A stretch of DNA of 64,000 nucleotides from Ceraceosorus guamensis (lineage: Eukaryota > Basidiomycota > Exobasidiomycetes > Ceraceosorales > Ceraceosoraceae): positions 1-64,000 of the forward strand of contig NW_020290006.1 of the NCBI RefSeq assembly GCF_003144195.1, given 5' to 3'. Shown here in pieces: positions 44,157 through 54,937 of this stretch (positions are counted from its first letter, which is position 1; each line of letters opens with the position of its first letter). The position numbers and the translations under genes are program-made. The notes under the pieces are model-generated. The model ran no database searches and was not told the DNA's origin. It was given only the letters and a program-made list of their open reading frames with translations.

Positions 44157-47111
44157 GAACGATCTCAGGATGGCATTGGCTCCTCATATGGAGATCATCT
44201 CGGGTCTCTGTGCAGCGCACGGCCTGCAGCACGACTCGGGCGTCGACTTTGGGGGAAGCGGAGCGGAGAAAAGCTGGCAGGGTAGACCGCAGCAAGCGGA
44301 GCACGCTTCTGGACCCTCTAGCGCGCCGCTCCTTTCAGACGGAAAGCCAAAGCTGAACATTGCCTCATCATCCGCTTCTAGATTGGCTGCCAGTCCACTC
44401 GTCATGAGTCCTGCTCCCAGAAACGATCATGATGACGAAGCGGATGCGTGGGACGAGGTGGCTAGAATGCTCAAACCGATCGGAGATACGCTTAGAGGCG
44501 GTGAGTGGCGAGCGGTCCATTTCGACCCAGTGTTGCTGCCAGAGTCATTCTTTCTGATGCGCGCACCCTCACAGACCGCTTGAGAACGCCTTTGGGGAGC
44601 TCAGACTTGCCCAGCAGTGTCGTGCACATTCTCGGCGTTGCCCGGCGCCAGTCTGTACTTGCGAATGACAGAACATCGGCTAGCGAAGCCGATGCCGTCA
44701 CGGAATGTTTGCGGATCGTCGCCAATCTATGCATCGACCATGGTGAGCTACGCGGACGATGCTTGACTCTACGTCCGCAAAAGCTGACTCCGCTCCTCGC
44801 CCCCATTTGCAGCCGACAATCGCACGCGCTTCTTGGACGTTGGAGGAGTGCAAGCCGTCATTTCGACTCTCGATGGCATTTTCTCCGGCGGACCCATCCC
44901 CACCGACCCTTCCGCTTTGCAATTCTCGCCCACTTCCCTCAAACTCTTGCGGACAAGCGCAGGAGCGCTGCTCAACCTTGCGCTGGAGCATCCGGGCGTG
45001 CACCAAGCACTGCGTTCCGAGCATCACCTCTCTACATTGGCCAAGCTCGCTTCTTGGCCTCGCCTCTACGTCCCGGGTGCTTGGTCAGCCGAGCGCGTCC
45101 ACCTTGCCAGAGCTGCGCGGAGTAGCACAAGGGGGGAAGAGGACATGCAGAGGGTCAGAGATGCAGCTTCCACTGCTGGCTGGGGCTGGAGAGTCCTGTG
45201 CGACGTGTGTGCGGATCAAGAGGAGCCCGGCGAAGCAGATGGGGCAGACAAGGATCAAAAAGAGGCGGAAGCGGAATCAGAAGCGGACCACCCACTAGAA
45301 CTCCTCTGTCGAAGCGAAGGCTTCAATGGCCTCTTCAGGCCCCTCGTTGCCATGCTCGTGGCTCAACGGCCCTCGGCAGAGGGCACGGTACTGCCTTGGA
45401 CAGATGACGACGTGTCCGATCTAATATCGTCAGACTCTGACATTCTTACGTTGGCTGCAGAGCTTTTGGAGACTGCAGGTCGACGATCGAGCACCTTTAG
45501 GAGTCGCAGCATGCACGCGATCGACTTGGACACCCACTCTGCCCGCCTACTCTCCGATCTGCCAGCCTTGCCCACACCGCTGGCGTTGTTGATGCATTTT
45601 CTAGACGTGTCGACGTCTCCTCCATCGTGGGAAGGTCAGGGTGTTCCAGCAGCATCAGATGCGGAAGCGCTCAGCGAAGCTAAAAAGACTTATTCTCTGG
45701 CCAAGGCTAGCGTGGCTCGGGCTATCGTGGCTATCAGCGGCGAGGATGAGAACATGGACAAACTCTTTGCGGGCGGAATGCACGACGGTCGCAAAGAGGG
45801 ATGGTTTTTGAGCACATGTGCAGACTGGATGGGAAGGCGGAATAGGGAAGATTTGGCTGGGACTGCTCTTTTGGCGCTGGGCAACTTGGCGCGCAAAGGT
45901 GAGCAAAGTTGTGGGATACCTCTTTTTCGCGCAACGTCTGACCTCCTCCCACACTCTCGCCCAGACGCCAATTGCATTGCGTTGGTCAAACATTCCGCTT
46001 TGCTGCCCACGCTCGTCTCTCACTTGCAGACAGCCGAGCCGGACATCAAGGTCATCTACGGCTGCGTCGGCTTGCTCAAGAACCTCTCCATTCCTGCGCC
46101 CAACAAGTCATTGCTGGGTGATGCTGGACTTTTGGAACTAGTGTCTCCATTCTTGGATGCCAAATACGACAACGTTCAGCCTCTTCAATTCGCCACTGTC
46201 GGTCTACTGAAACACCTCTGCGCTGGCGGTCAGCTCCAAAATGCACTCAGACTCGTACTTGGCAAGTCGAGCGACAGGACGCCGTTGGGGATTTTGTTGA
46301 GCGTGCTTGGCAGGACGGAGGATGTGCCTACCCGCATGGAAGGCACACGCATCCTAGTCAACTCTATCAAGACATTGTGGCAAGCTCAGCCTTCCGGTGA
46401 TGCTACCTCAGACTCGAAGCGCGCCGAAGCCAAAAGTTTGTTGTTGGGAAACGAAGCCGTTGTGACAGCCTTGTCAGAGATGGTGCGAGCAAGTCACAAG
46501 TATCCGGTGCTTGTCAACGAAGGTATCTTTGCTTTGACACTGCTCTCAACAGAGCCTGCTGGAGGTGAGTCGAACCAGAAATTCGGATCTTTGAGAGTGT
46601 CTGCTGACGAGTGTTCGTGGCGTTCACAGCCATTGCGGTAGCCGAAGCGATGCTCAGGATAGGTGAAGTCCCATCTCGCAAGGATTCCGGCCAATCCGCA
46701 TCCGCGACCATCTCCGACCTCTCCGCTTCCGAACCCACCACGTCCAACGCAGCAGCCGCTGCCGATGCGCACACTCAACATCCCCAACGGCAAGACACTC
46801 TGGACGCGTATCGGAAACAATCCTCCTCGGCATCTTCCAGCACTGCTTCGCCGCCCAGATCCATCGACATGGTGTACTCTGTTCTAGCGCGCAGGGACGC
46901 TAGGATGCCCCCCGCATTCGCAGCCAACGCTTGCTCTCTCCTCGAAGCTATTGCTGAACAAGCTCAAGCCGGACGGCAAAAAGGCTTGATGGAGAAGATT
47001 TCGAGGGAACTGTTGCCTGCGCTAAGACACCTCAATGAGGAGGGCCCTTCTGAAGTCATGCCACAGGCTGCGGCCACGCTTCGTGCCGTTCAGCGTGCTC
47101 AAGAGCAGTAG
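44155..47111 (+). CDS. SmgGDS-like armadillo-repeat GTPase regulator
   Basis: Five exons, 44155-44500, 44575-44742, 44813-45898, 45965-46564 and 46630-47111; introns 65-74 nt; 893 residues. The protein is built from armadillo repeats: for example ECLRIVANLCIDH|ADNRTRFLDVGGVQAVISTL, LKLLRTSAGALLNLALEH, ALLALGNLARKG|DANCIALVKH and VIYGCVGLLKNLSIPAPNK followed by LQFATVGLLKHLCAG. Repeat character and C-terminal order resemble Rap1 GTPase-GDP dissociation stimulator 1 (SmgGDS), which binds prenylated small GTPases such as Rho and Rap. A disordered Ser-rich patch sits near the N terminus, an acidic insert (about residue 360) lies in exon 3, and a Ser/Ala insert in exon 5. The assignment rests on repeat pattern, so another armadillo family is possible. 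Confidence 0.78.
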
Positions 47112-47468
47112 GGGGCAGCCCAATCTTGCCGGGGGAATGCGTCTCGAAATACCTCGACCGCGTCGCGGCGCCCCTTGCCCAGTCTCATTCCTCACCATCA
47201 TCATTTCCTGTGTATTTCCGCACATGCCTATTTGACCATTTCGCTCTAGTGAGTGCGTGCGTGCGCGTGTGCGTGTGAGTCGAAGCATGAATCGAGGGCA
47301 GAAAAGCCACTTGTGGGCGCTTTGATATGAAGACACTTGTCCAAAGCGTCGGTGATACAGTGAAACTTGCAGGGCGTGGAGTCGTTGGTAAGGTATGGAA
47401 GGATGCATATCAATCTCATCTAAAGCTAACACAAAATCTGACGGGATGGGTCGCCAGTGACAAGTCTC
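47112..47468. other. Convergent intergenic region
   Basis: 357 bp between the stops of the SmgGDS-like and RING genes. A GTGCGTGCGTGC-type run lies near 47250-47276. Must carry both 3' ends. Nothing else seen. Confidence 0.6.
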
Positions 47469-50400
47469 TCAGGCTGTGGGTGCCGCGTCGCCAGCTGGTG
47501 CAGCAGCAGCAGCAGGGGCGACATGCGGAGCGGGAGGTGGTGCGCCAGGTGAGCGCACGATTTGTGCTCTGCATAGAGGGCAAGAGTTCTGCATCGGGGT
47601 ATAGCATCGCATGTGAGCGCAGACAGCGTACGGGCCGATGGAGAATACAACGTCGCCACTCACGCTAGATGACTTGGCCCACTGATCAACACAATGAGCG
47701 TGGAACAGGTGCCCGCACTTGAGCAATCTAGCCTCGTGTTCCTTGGACGAGCCATCCGTTTCTCGCGCCTCCGAAGCCGCATTGCAGGCGCTCTCCCAAT
47801 CCTCGAGACAGATCAAACACTTTTCGGCCGTATTCTCACGCAAGTCTCCTTCCGCTACGTGCTTTGCGATAGTGTCCCGTGTTGGCACAAGTCGAACGAG
47901 ATTGGCGCTCTCGATCTGTTCTTGCGTCAAAGTGTTTGGCTGAGAGCGCATTCCATTGACGCGGGAAAGGATCTAGAAAGCAACCACTCGTCAGCTAGGC
48001 ACACAAGAAGTCCGATCCGTGCCGCTGGCTCACCTCCATGGCCAACATGAGATCTTGAGCTGCGCGGGACGGGCTAGCCTGCAGCAAAGGATGATCCGAA
48101 CTGTACGTTCCGCCTCCAATAAAGAGAAGGTATCTCGCGTAATTTGTGTCCGGCGCGCTCTCAGCCTCTGCGCTCGTGCTCGTGTCGACGTTGCTCCTCG
48201 CCTCGCCACCCGCTGATGGATTGGCGCTCTGAGCCCGCTCGCCTGTGGCAGCAGCAGCAGCAGCTCCAGGCGGAGCGTCTCGTAATTGAGGGTCTACGGG
48301 CACGCCAAAGAGACCCCCGGGCTCGTCTGCCCCCAAAGAGCGAACGCCGATCACGACGCACGGGACAAGGGCAGATGGGGATGTTTGCGCATTCTGCTCT
48401 CCAGAGCGGGGGGCCGATCCGAATGTCGCTTGTTGGCGCCACGGGAGCCTGTGGATAGCGTCTTCAGACCCTGAAGGCGGCAGACTGCTGGCTCGAGCGC
48501 GGCTCGGGCCCGAGGGCGTCGCACTCGGCTGAAAGGGCGTCGAATTCTGGTCGTCTGTCTGGGCAGACGCCGGCACGGGTGTAGGGTTGAATCTGAACAG
48601 ACGGTAGAAGGCCAATTGGCCATGCTGAATGTCCTGCTGACGTCGCGTGCGCGTCTCGTCGTCAATGCTGCCATCAGACATGTACATTCTGGGCAAGCTC
48701 CCGTCAGTGTTTGACTCTTGTTCGCTTTGCTGAGCAGCACTTCTCTGCGACTCGCCCTGGGTCGGGCCACCTAAGGGAGGAGCAGGTAGATCCCTCACAG
48801 CAGCGGCAAGATCGCGCGACAAATTGTACATGAAGCGCTCCCAGGAGCCTTCTTGGCCCTGCTGCAGTTCCCTTCCCCTGGCTCTCTCCAAGAGCGCCGC
48901 CATTTCATGAGGACTCTGTCCCGTTCTCTCTGCCGCAGCATCGGAAGCCGAGGTGATGTCCAGCAGCGAGCGCCGTGGCGACTCATTCGATGGTCCGCGG
49001 GCGTGTCCGGCTAGAAACGAACCGGCGCGCGCGAGCGTCGGACCGATCCTGCTCTCATCAGGCGTCTGAGAGGCGAAAGAAGGTTCGGGGCTGGCAAGGA
49101 ACGTGCCACGTTGCGTTCGACGAAAGATGTTTCGTACGAGGCTGATTAGCGCCAATCGAGTCGCGCCTCGCTCGCCGCGCAACATGGCTTGAGGAGAACT
49201 ATAACTGCGCTCTTGCGCTGCAGCGCCATTGTTGGAAGACAAAGAAGTGGTCGAGACCTCCTCGCGAGCATTCGCGGAAGTGCGATTACGTCTAAAGACC
49301 CCACCGATACCGTGTGCAAAGTGGCGAAGGGCAGAGCGGACGACGCTCGAGGCAGAAGATCGAACGGAGCTGATCGAAGAACGGGTTCTACCGCTGGTGC
49401 TTCCAGATGCGCGGTGCAATGCGCGTTGGCCGGTGCTCCGGCTAGATGGCAAGAAAGGCCCCTCAAAAGGCCACACTGGCGGGACACCTGCGCGACGATG
49501 AGCGCCTAGTCTGTCTGACGATCCTTCTGGAACAGTGCTACTCGGAGAAGAGGCCTCGGCACGTGCTGCGCTGGAGGGCTGAGCGCTCACACGTCGAAGC
49601 GCAGCGGCAGCAGCTGAGGGGGCCATTGCCCGCCTTCCATATCCGATACCGTCCATATTTCCACGAATGCCCTGCGCAATTTCTGCGGCGGTCGATCCAG
49701 TACCTGCACCACTGTTGCTACCTCCAGGGGCTTGACCAGATGGTCCGGATATGAGCGAAGCCGCTGTAGCTGCGGCGGCCACGCTACAAAGATGCGACAG
49801 CATATCCGCCTGTTCCACCAAGGTCGCTGCTTGCGCTGTTTGACCTCTCGTGCCGCCTGCCTGAGACGATGATTGTGTAGAAGGCTCGGAAGATCTCGAG
49901 GATGTGGCGCTGGGACCAGCTTCTGCTTGGGTCTCGCTTTGAGCGCCCAAAGTTGATTGACTTTGCGTGGGACGGTTGGTGGACTCGGAAGGCCCGTCGA
50001 CTGTTGCATGCGGACTACCAGAATCAATGCCTTGCGCACGAGGGGGTATCGTTCTGGAGATCAGGGCTCCTTGTACAATGACGGCTGGGAAAGAAAAGTC
50101 TGGCAAGTCAATACGGTAGCTCAAGGGCAGCCTCGCACCTGCTGATTGCAATAGCGATACTCACTGGTTCCCACGCGGGGTCTCGGCTCCTCTCTGGCCC
50201 CGCCTGTTGGCTGGGCTTGTTCCCCGCTACGGTCGTCCGAACGTGCGGCGCCTTGGCCGAACGGACCAGTCGCACCCATGCCACTTTCACTACCCTCGTG
50301 TGCGCGGTCAGATGCCGGATCAATGGTGGGAGTCGAGGCGTCATCCGCGGTAGGCGTCCCAGCAGCGCTTGCATTCCGGGCACCTCCCTGTAGCGCCGCA

Positions 50401-51341
50401 TGCCCGTGACCTCTGAAGGTCGCTCCTCGTCCGAGGCCCAGAATGTCCTGCAAGAGAGCCAACAGCGTATCACTGGGATGGTCCAGCGGGTCTCCCTCTG
50501 TAGGCTGGAGTCTGCCGTTGCCTCCCGGCAATGCGCCTGGTGATTGCAAGGTAGGGCCAGCGGCCATGCTAGGGAAAACAAATGCGCGGCCAGGAGCTGG
50601 CAACATTCCCAAGGCAGAGAGAAGAACGGCTCGGGCGCGGTTAGCGGAATGCTCTGCGGATTCGACTGCTGTGCGAGTGGGCGCGCGCTGATGCGTAGCG
50701 CCTACGTTTGTAGTGGTGCCCTGCGAGCTGCTGAAACCTTGAGCCTCAGGCAGACTTGTCAATCCTGGCGCGCTGGCTCCCCCGCCCGACGATTCTGTCG
50801 TGCTGGAGAGTGAGGATGATGTGTCTGCTGCTGGAGACGTTGTTGGGGTGGCAGTGCGAGCGGTGGAACCATTTCCTGACAGCGATGCCGAGCTTGAAGC
50901 TGCCCCGCCTTGACCACTCTCAAAGCGCGGATGGCCTGATGGGCCTGCCTTGGTGTCTCCACCATGAAGTTGCATGCAGTCTGCATCCCTCGCCGACCTC
51001 TGCTTGCCCTTGGTGAGTTTGCAACCAATGTGAACTCGCGAGCTTCCAGGGCGCGCTGTCTGAGCCTCGTCTTCGCCCTGCTCGTCGACGATGATGCCTG
51101 TGTCAATGTTCGAACCATCTTCCCTGTCCTGCTTCTCGCTAGAACCAACCTGCTGACTCGTGGACCTGGTGATTCTTCTTCTTCGACTAGAGCGTTCAGG
51201 AATGTCTACGGCCACTTCTGTGGCCCCTTCAGATTCCGCCTCTCGCGCTCTGACTCTGCTCGAGTACCGTGCCTCTGCCATGACGGGTTCCGTGTCCAAA
51301 CCGCTCACATTTTCTGTGGATCTGGTGCGAGGGCGAGGCAT
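47469..51341 (-). CDS. RING-H2 finger protein, probable E3 ubiquitin ligase
   Basis: Four exons, 51341-50165, 50099-48034, 47972-47664 and 47588-47469, all in phase, giving 1,223 residues. The C-terminal RING finger spans the last junction: CLICLEDW, a 29-residue loop rich in Ser/Glu, CGHLFHAHCVDQW, then after the intron NSCPLCRAQ, i.e. a C3H2C3 RING that would recruit an E2 enzyme. The preceding about 1,080 residues are Ser/Ala/Gly/Arg-rich and look disordered, with little fixed structure except VIVQGALISRTIPPR near residue 400 and YARYLLFIGGGTY just before the RING, which may be a short conserved element. No membrane segment is obvious. Junction 1 is a 65-nt intron starting GTGAGT; reading straight through would reach a stop soon after. 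The Ala/Pro-rich tail after the RING ends the protein. Substrate unknown. Confidence 0.85.
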
Positions 51342-52289
51342 CTCTTTATGTGGCGCGCAGAACCAAGGAGGCAGGTGTGGGATGGATGAGCGGCAAGTGA
51401 TGCACGCCTATTCCGATCGCAAGCGAACTCCCCAGGGGCTTGTGAGGTGGCTCGCAGAGACGTGGGACCCAGGGAACGCGGTGTGGCGATAAGCAGACGA
51501 GAGACTGTGGAACGGCCTGGATGGTCAGAGTAGCCCGGATGCGGGAGGCAATGGACGACCTTTGTCTGTCAATCTGCTATCGCTTTGGCCCAGCAGGCCG
51601 GTGCGAGGATCGTGTATAGGAGGATATGACGCTGCAACGCAAATGACGGTTCAAGATTGAGTCTGAATCAATCAAGGGTCACGAGTAGGCAAGCGCGTGC
51701 ATGACCAGCTAGCTAGCTACGCCTCTCTCTCGATCATCGCGTCACCTCACCTGCAGTCGTGAGTCCAGCAGAGTCCTGACTTTGAACTCAGGACCGTCAG
51801 TCACAGCTCGATCCATGATTACGCCCCGGCGGCGCAAGTCACCGGTGGACCCAGCAATTCGTGATTGCGCACGCGCCGAGTGGAGAGGCGCTCGATCCAT
51901 CCGTGCCATACCCGCTTGGCCATGCGACGCACGGCACCCCTTACGCCTCGTCGGTGTTCAAGAGTCGAGCCCCGCAGAATGGATCACGTGATACCTACTT
52001 TCGGCACCTCGGGTCCTTCGGCGAGCCGGCTTGATCCCCGCGGATCAGTCGAGCCTCCCCCGCGCTCGCTCGGCCCCGCTCGCCTTGACCAATAAGCAGC
52101 GGCAGCATGTGCAGCCAGCAGCAGGGTTCCCCCTCGACTCGGCGTAATTCTCATGAGCATTCATTCACGATTCTAGGCTTGCCTGCGTTTTGGCAGCAAA
52201 GGGTCCATCGCTGCGCACGACGACGACGCGCTCATTCTCTTCGAATCGTGCACACGGCGACCACGTCCATCGCTACACATTCCTAGAAC
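51342..52289. other. Divergent intergenic region RING gene / MMSDH
   Basis: About 950 bp, no gene visible. It contains dispersed words such as CAAGATTGAGTCTGAATCA (about 51650) and ATTCACGATTC (about 52165), and a GCTAGCTAGCTA run near 51708. Confidence 0.55.
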
Positions 52290-54476
52290 ATGGCTACCAA
52301 GATGCTACTGGGTCGCAGAGGTCCCAGCCTTGCGCACCTCAGCTCCTCCACACGTCTGCACTCTCTTCTCCCTCGCGCCTCCTCAACAGCAACAGCATCA
52401 GCTTCCTCTCCATCCGAGTCCACATTGGGCTCCTTAGCTCACTCTAAAGCGCAAGATGTGGATGCAAAGTGGAAGGGAACCTCTGCCTTAGGTGGCACCA
52501 CAAAGAACTTTGTGCACGGAGAGTTTGTAGAGAGCAAGACGGATAGATGGGTCGAAGTTCGGGATCCTGTAAGTGGTCTGTCTCGACCCAAAATGACGTG
52601 TATGCGCTCTTTCGTGCTATGCTGATGACTTGAAATGTGCCCCACTGTGCCGCAGGCCACCCAAACGATTCTCTCTCGTGTGCCAGACACTCCTGCATCG
52701 GAATTCCAACAAGCTGTAGACTCTGCCTCGTCGGCTTTTCCGGATTGGTCGGCCACCTCGGTGCTCTCTCGACAGGGCATCATGCTTAAATACCAAGCCT
52801 TGATTCGATCTCATATGGATGATCTCGCAAACAGCATCGTGTTGGAGCAAGGCAAGACGTTCGAAGATGCCAAAGGAGATGTCTTGAGAGGTCTGCAGGT
52901 GGTCGAGACGGCTTGCAGTATTACGTCTACATTGATGGAAGAGAGATTGGAGGTGGCAAAGGATATGGATACGCACGCAAGGCGCGTTCCCCTCGGTGTC
53001 ACTGCCGCCATTTGCCCCTTTAACTTCCCAGCCATGATTCCGCTCTGGAGCATTCCCATGGCTACAGTCACCGGCAACACGCTCGTCCTCAAGCCATCAG
53101 AGAGGGATCCAGGAGCTTCGATGATCCTTGCCGAATTGGCCACCTTGGCAGGCTTTCCCAAGGGTGTCTTGAACGTGGTCAATGGCACAGTCGATGTGGT
53201 CAACTCTATCTGCGATGCGCCCGAGATCAAAGCCATCAGCTTTGTAGGGTCCGACAGAGCAGGCGCTCATATTTACAATCGAGGCACTTCCAACGGCAAG
53301 AGGGTCCAAGCGAACCTGGGAGCAAAGAACCACGCAGTATTGATGCCAGACGCGAATCTGGAACATGCGCTCAACTCTATTGGAGGTGCTGCTTTTGGAG
53401 CTGCAGGACAGAGGTGCATGGCTCTGAGCGTCGTCGTCACTGTTGGTGATGCCAAACGCTTTGTCCCTATGCTCGTCGAAAGAGCCAAGAGTCTGCGGGT
53501 GGGAAGCGGTTTCGAGGATGTGGACCTGTGAGTCTACAGTGCTGGAAATGAGTGAATGACGTGCATGCGCCTGCTCATCGATCCGCCTTTCCCGCCCCCA
53601 GCGGCCCCTTGATCTCCCCGCAAGCGCGCGAAAGGGTTATCGAGCTCACCTCGTCCGTCGAGTCTGAAGGCGGACGCATCCTGTTGGACGGTAGATCCTA
53701 CCGCAACTCTGCCTTCCCAGAAGGAAACTTTGTCGGACCCTCCATCGTGGAAGCTGGACCTGGTATGAAAGCGTACGATCAGGAGATTTTTGGGCCGACG
53801 CTAGTCGTGCTCAATGTCCCAACGCTCGAAGACGCTGTCGAGGTCATCAATCGAAACAAGTATGGCAATGGGGCGGCCATCTTCACAAACAATGGGTGAG
53901 CTGGAGAGAGGGATGGTGTCATTGCCAAGTAAGAGCTCGAGCTGACATGCAGGTTGATTCTTCGCAACGCGCTACAGCGCGACGGCTCGCAAGTTTGAAA
54001 AGGACATCAATGTCGGGCAAGTCGGCATCAATGTTCCTGTCCCAGTGCCTCTCCCAATGTTTGCATGGAGTGGAAGTGAGTCCGGATGTGGCGGCAAGCA
54101 GACATTTGCACCAGTGTGCATTGGGAGAAGACTACTCACATCGTGCGCTTCCTGCTGTGTTGTACAATAGACAAGGGCTCGGTCATGGGTGAGTGTGGCT
54201 CGGATGATCGCTTTTCCTATGGTCCGTCTTGCTGACCACCAGCGCCTTCCATGACGCTGTCATCACAGGCGATATCGGCTTCTATGGCAAACAAGGTCTC
54301 AATTTCTACACCCAGTTGAAGACCGTCACTTCGTGAGTTGTGCTCTACGAGGCATGGTCATTTCTGCATGCCTCACTCAACGTCTCGACATACTTCGTCG
54401 TCGTCCGCGCAGTCTTTGGAGGAGCGCAGATGCAACTAGCGCCACGGCCAGCGTCAACATGCCGACCATGTCGTGA
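52290..54476 (+). CDS. ALDH6A1: Methylmalonate-semialdehyde dehydrogenase, mitochondrial
   Basis: Seven exons, 52290-52568, 52656-53527, 53602-53895, 53978-54075, 54171-54188, 54269-54332 and 54413-54476, giving 562 residues (animal enzyme about 535). It converts methylmalonate semialdehyde to propionyl-CoA (and malonate semialdehyde to acetyl-CoA) in valine and thymine catabolism, using CoA and NAD+ in the matrix. Residues 1-60 are Arg/Ser-rich like a presequence. ALDH motifs: [34 protein letters not shown], the family-type [26 protein letters not shown], and [13 protein letters not shown] with catalytic Cys at about 346. [12 protein letters not shown] and [16 protein letters not shown] are the later conserved blocks, completed by [19 protein letters not shown]. 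Exon 5 is an 18-nt microexon encoding NKGSVM together with its flanking bases, replacing the usual SRSSFR-like loop. Confidence 0.95.
54171..54188 (+). other. 18-nt microexon of the MMSDH gene
   Basis: Flanked by an upstream AATAG acceptor and a downstream GTGAGT donor. Phase 1 on both sides, so skipping it would remove six residues without shifting the frame. Without it the loop before [10 protein letters not shown] would be shorter than in relatives. Confidence 0.7.
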
Positions 54477-54937
54477 AGCATGATTCGGCTACTCGTAATT
54501 CATTCTGCCTCTTTTGTCAACCGAGGCTAGCGGGCACAGTCAAGGTACTCGCTTAAAATAAATGACAGCACAAGTGTCAACCTCTTTAGAGGGGAGAGTG
54601 GATTCATTGATCGCTTGGAAGCTACATGCTCGCGCCCCTTGCCAGAAGAGGGCGACCTATCGGGACTTCTTTGGTGCGATCGAGCGTCGAGAGAAGGAGC
54701 GATCGAACGGGAGAGATACAATGGGTTGAGCGTTGGGAACGACTACTTTCACATTCGGAATTTTGGATGGATCTTCATTCGGTGGAGTGAGTTCACGACC
54801 GATGCTTGTTTCAAGTTGCTGTTCGACAAAGGAAAGATTGTCATATCGGTCAGCGGCTGCCCCGCGTCTGCGCTCTGGAGCCATCTCAAGCTCACTTTGA
54901 CTCGAAACACTACTTGCCTAAAGCGAGGCCTTGTGCT
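54477..54937. other. Convergent intergenic region
   Basis: About 460 bp between the MMSDH stop and the stop of the Gly-rich gene. Short ORFs here show no coding character. It presumably contains the two 3' untranslated regions. Confidence 0.6.

Noticed and set aside
50139-50164. 26-nt intron in the RING gene ending at CAGCAG
   Set aside because: Too short. The acceptor at TTGCCAG gives a 65-nt intron that also keeps the frame.
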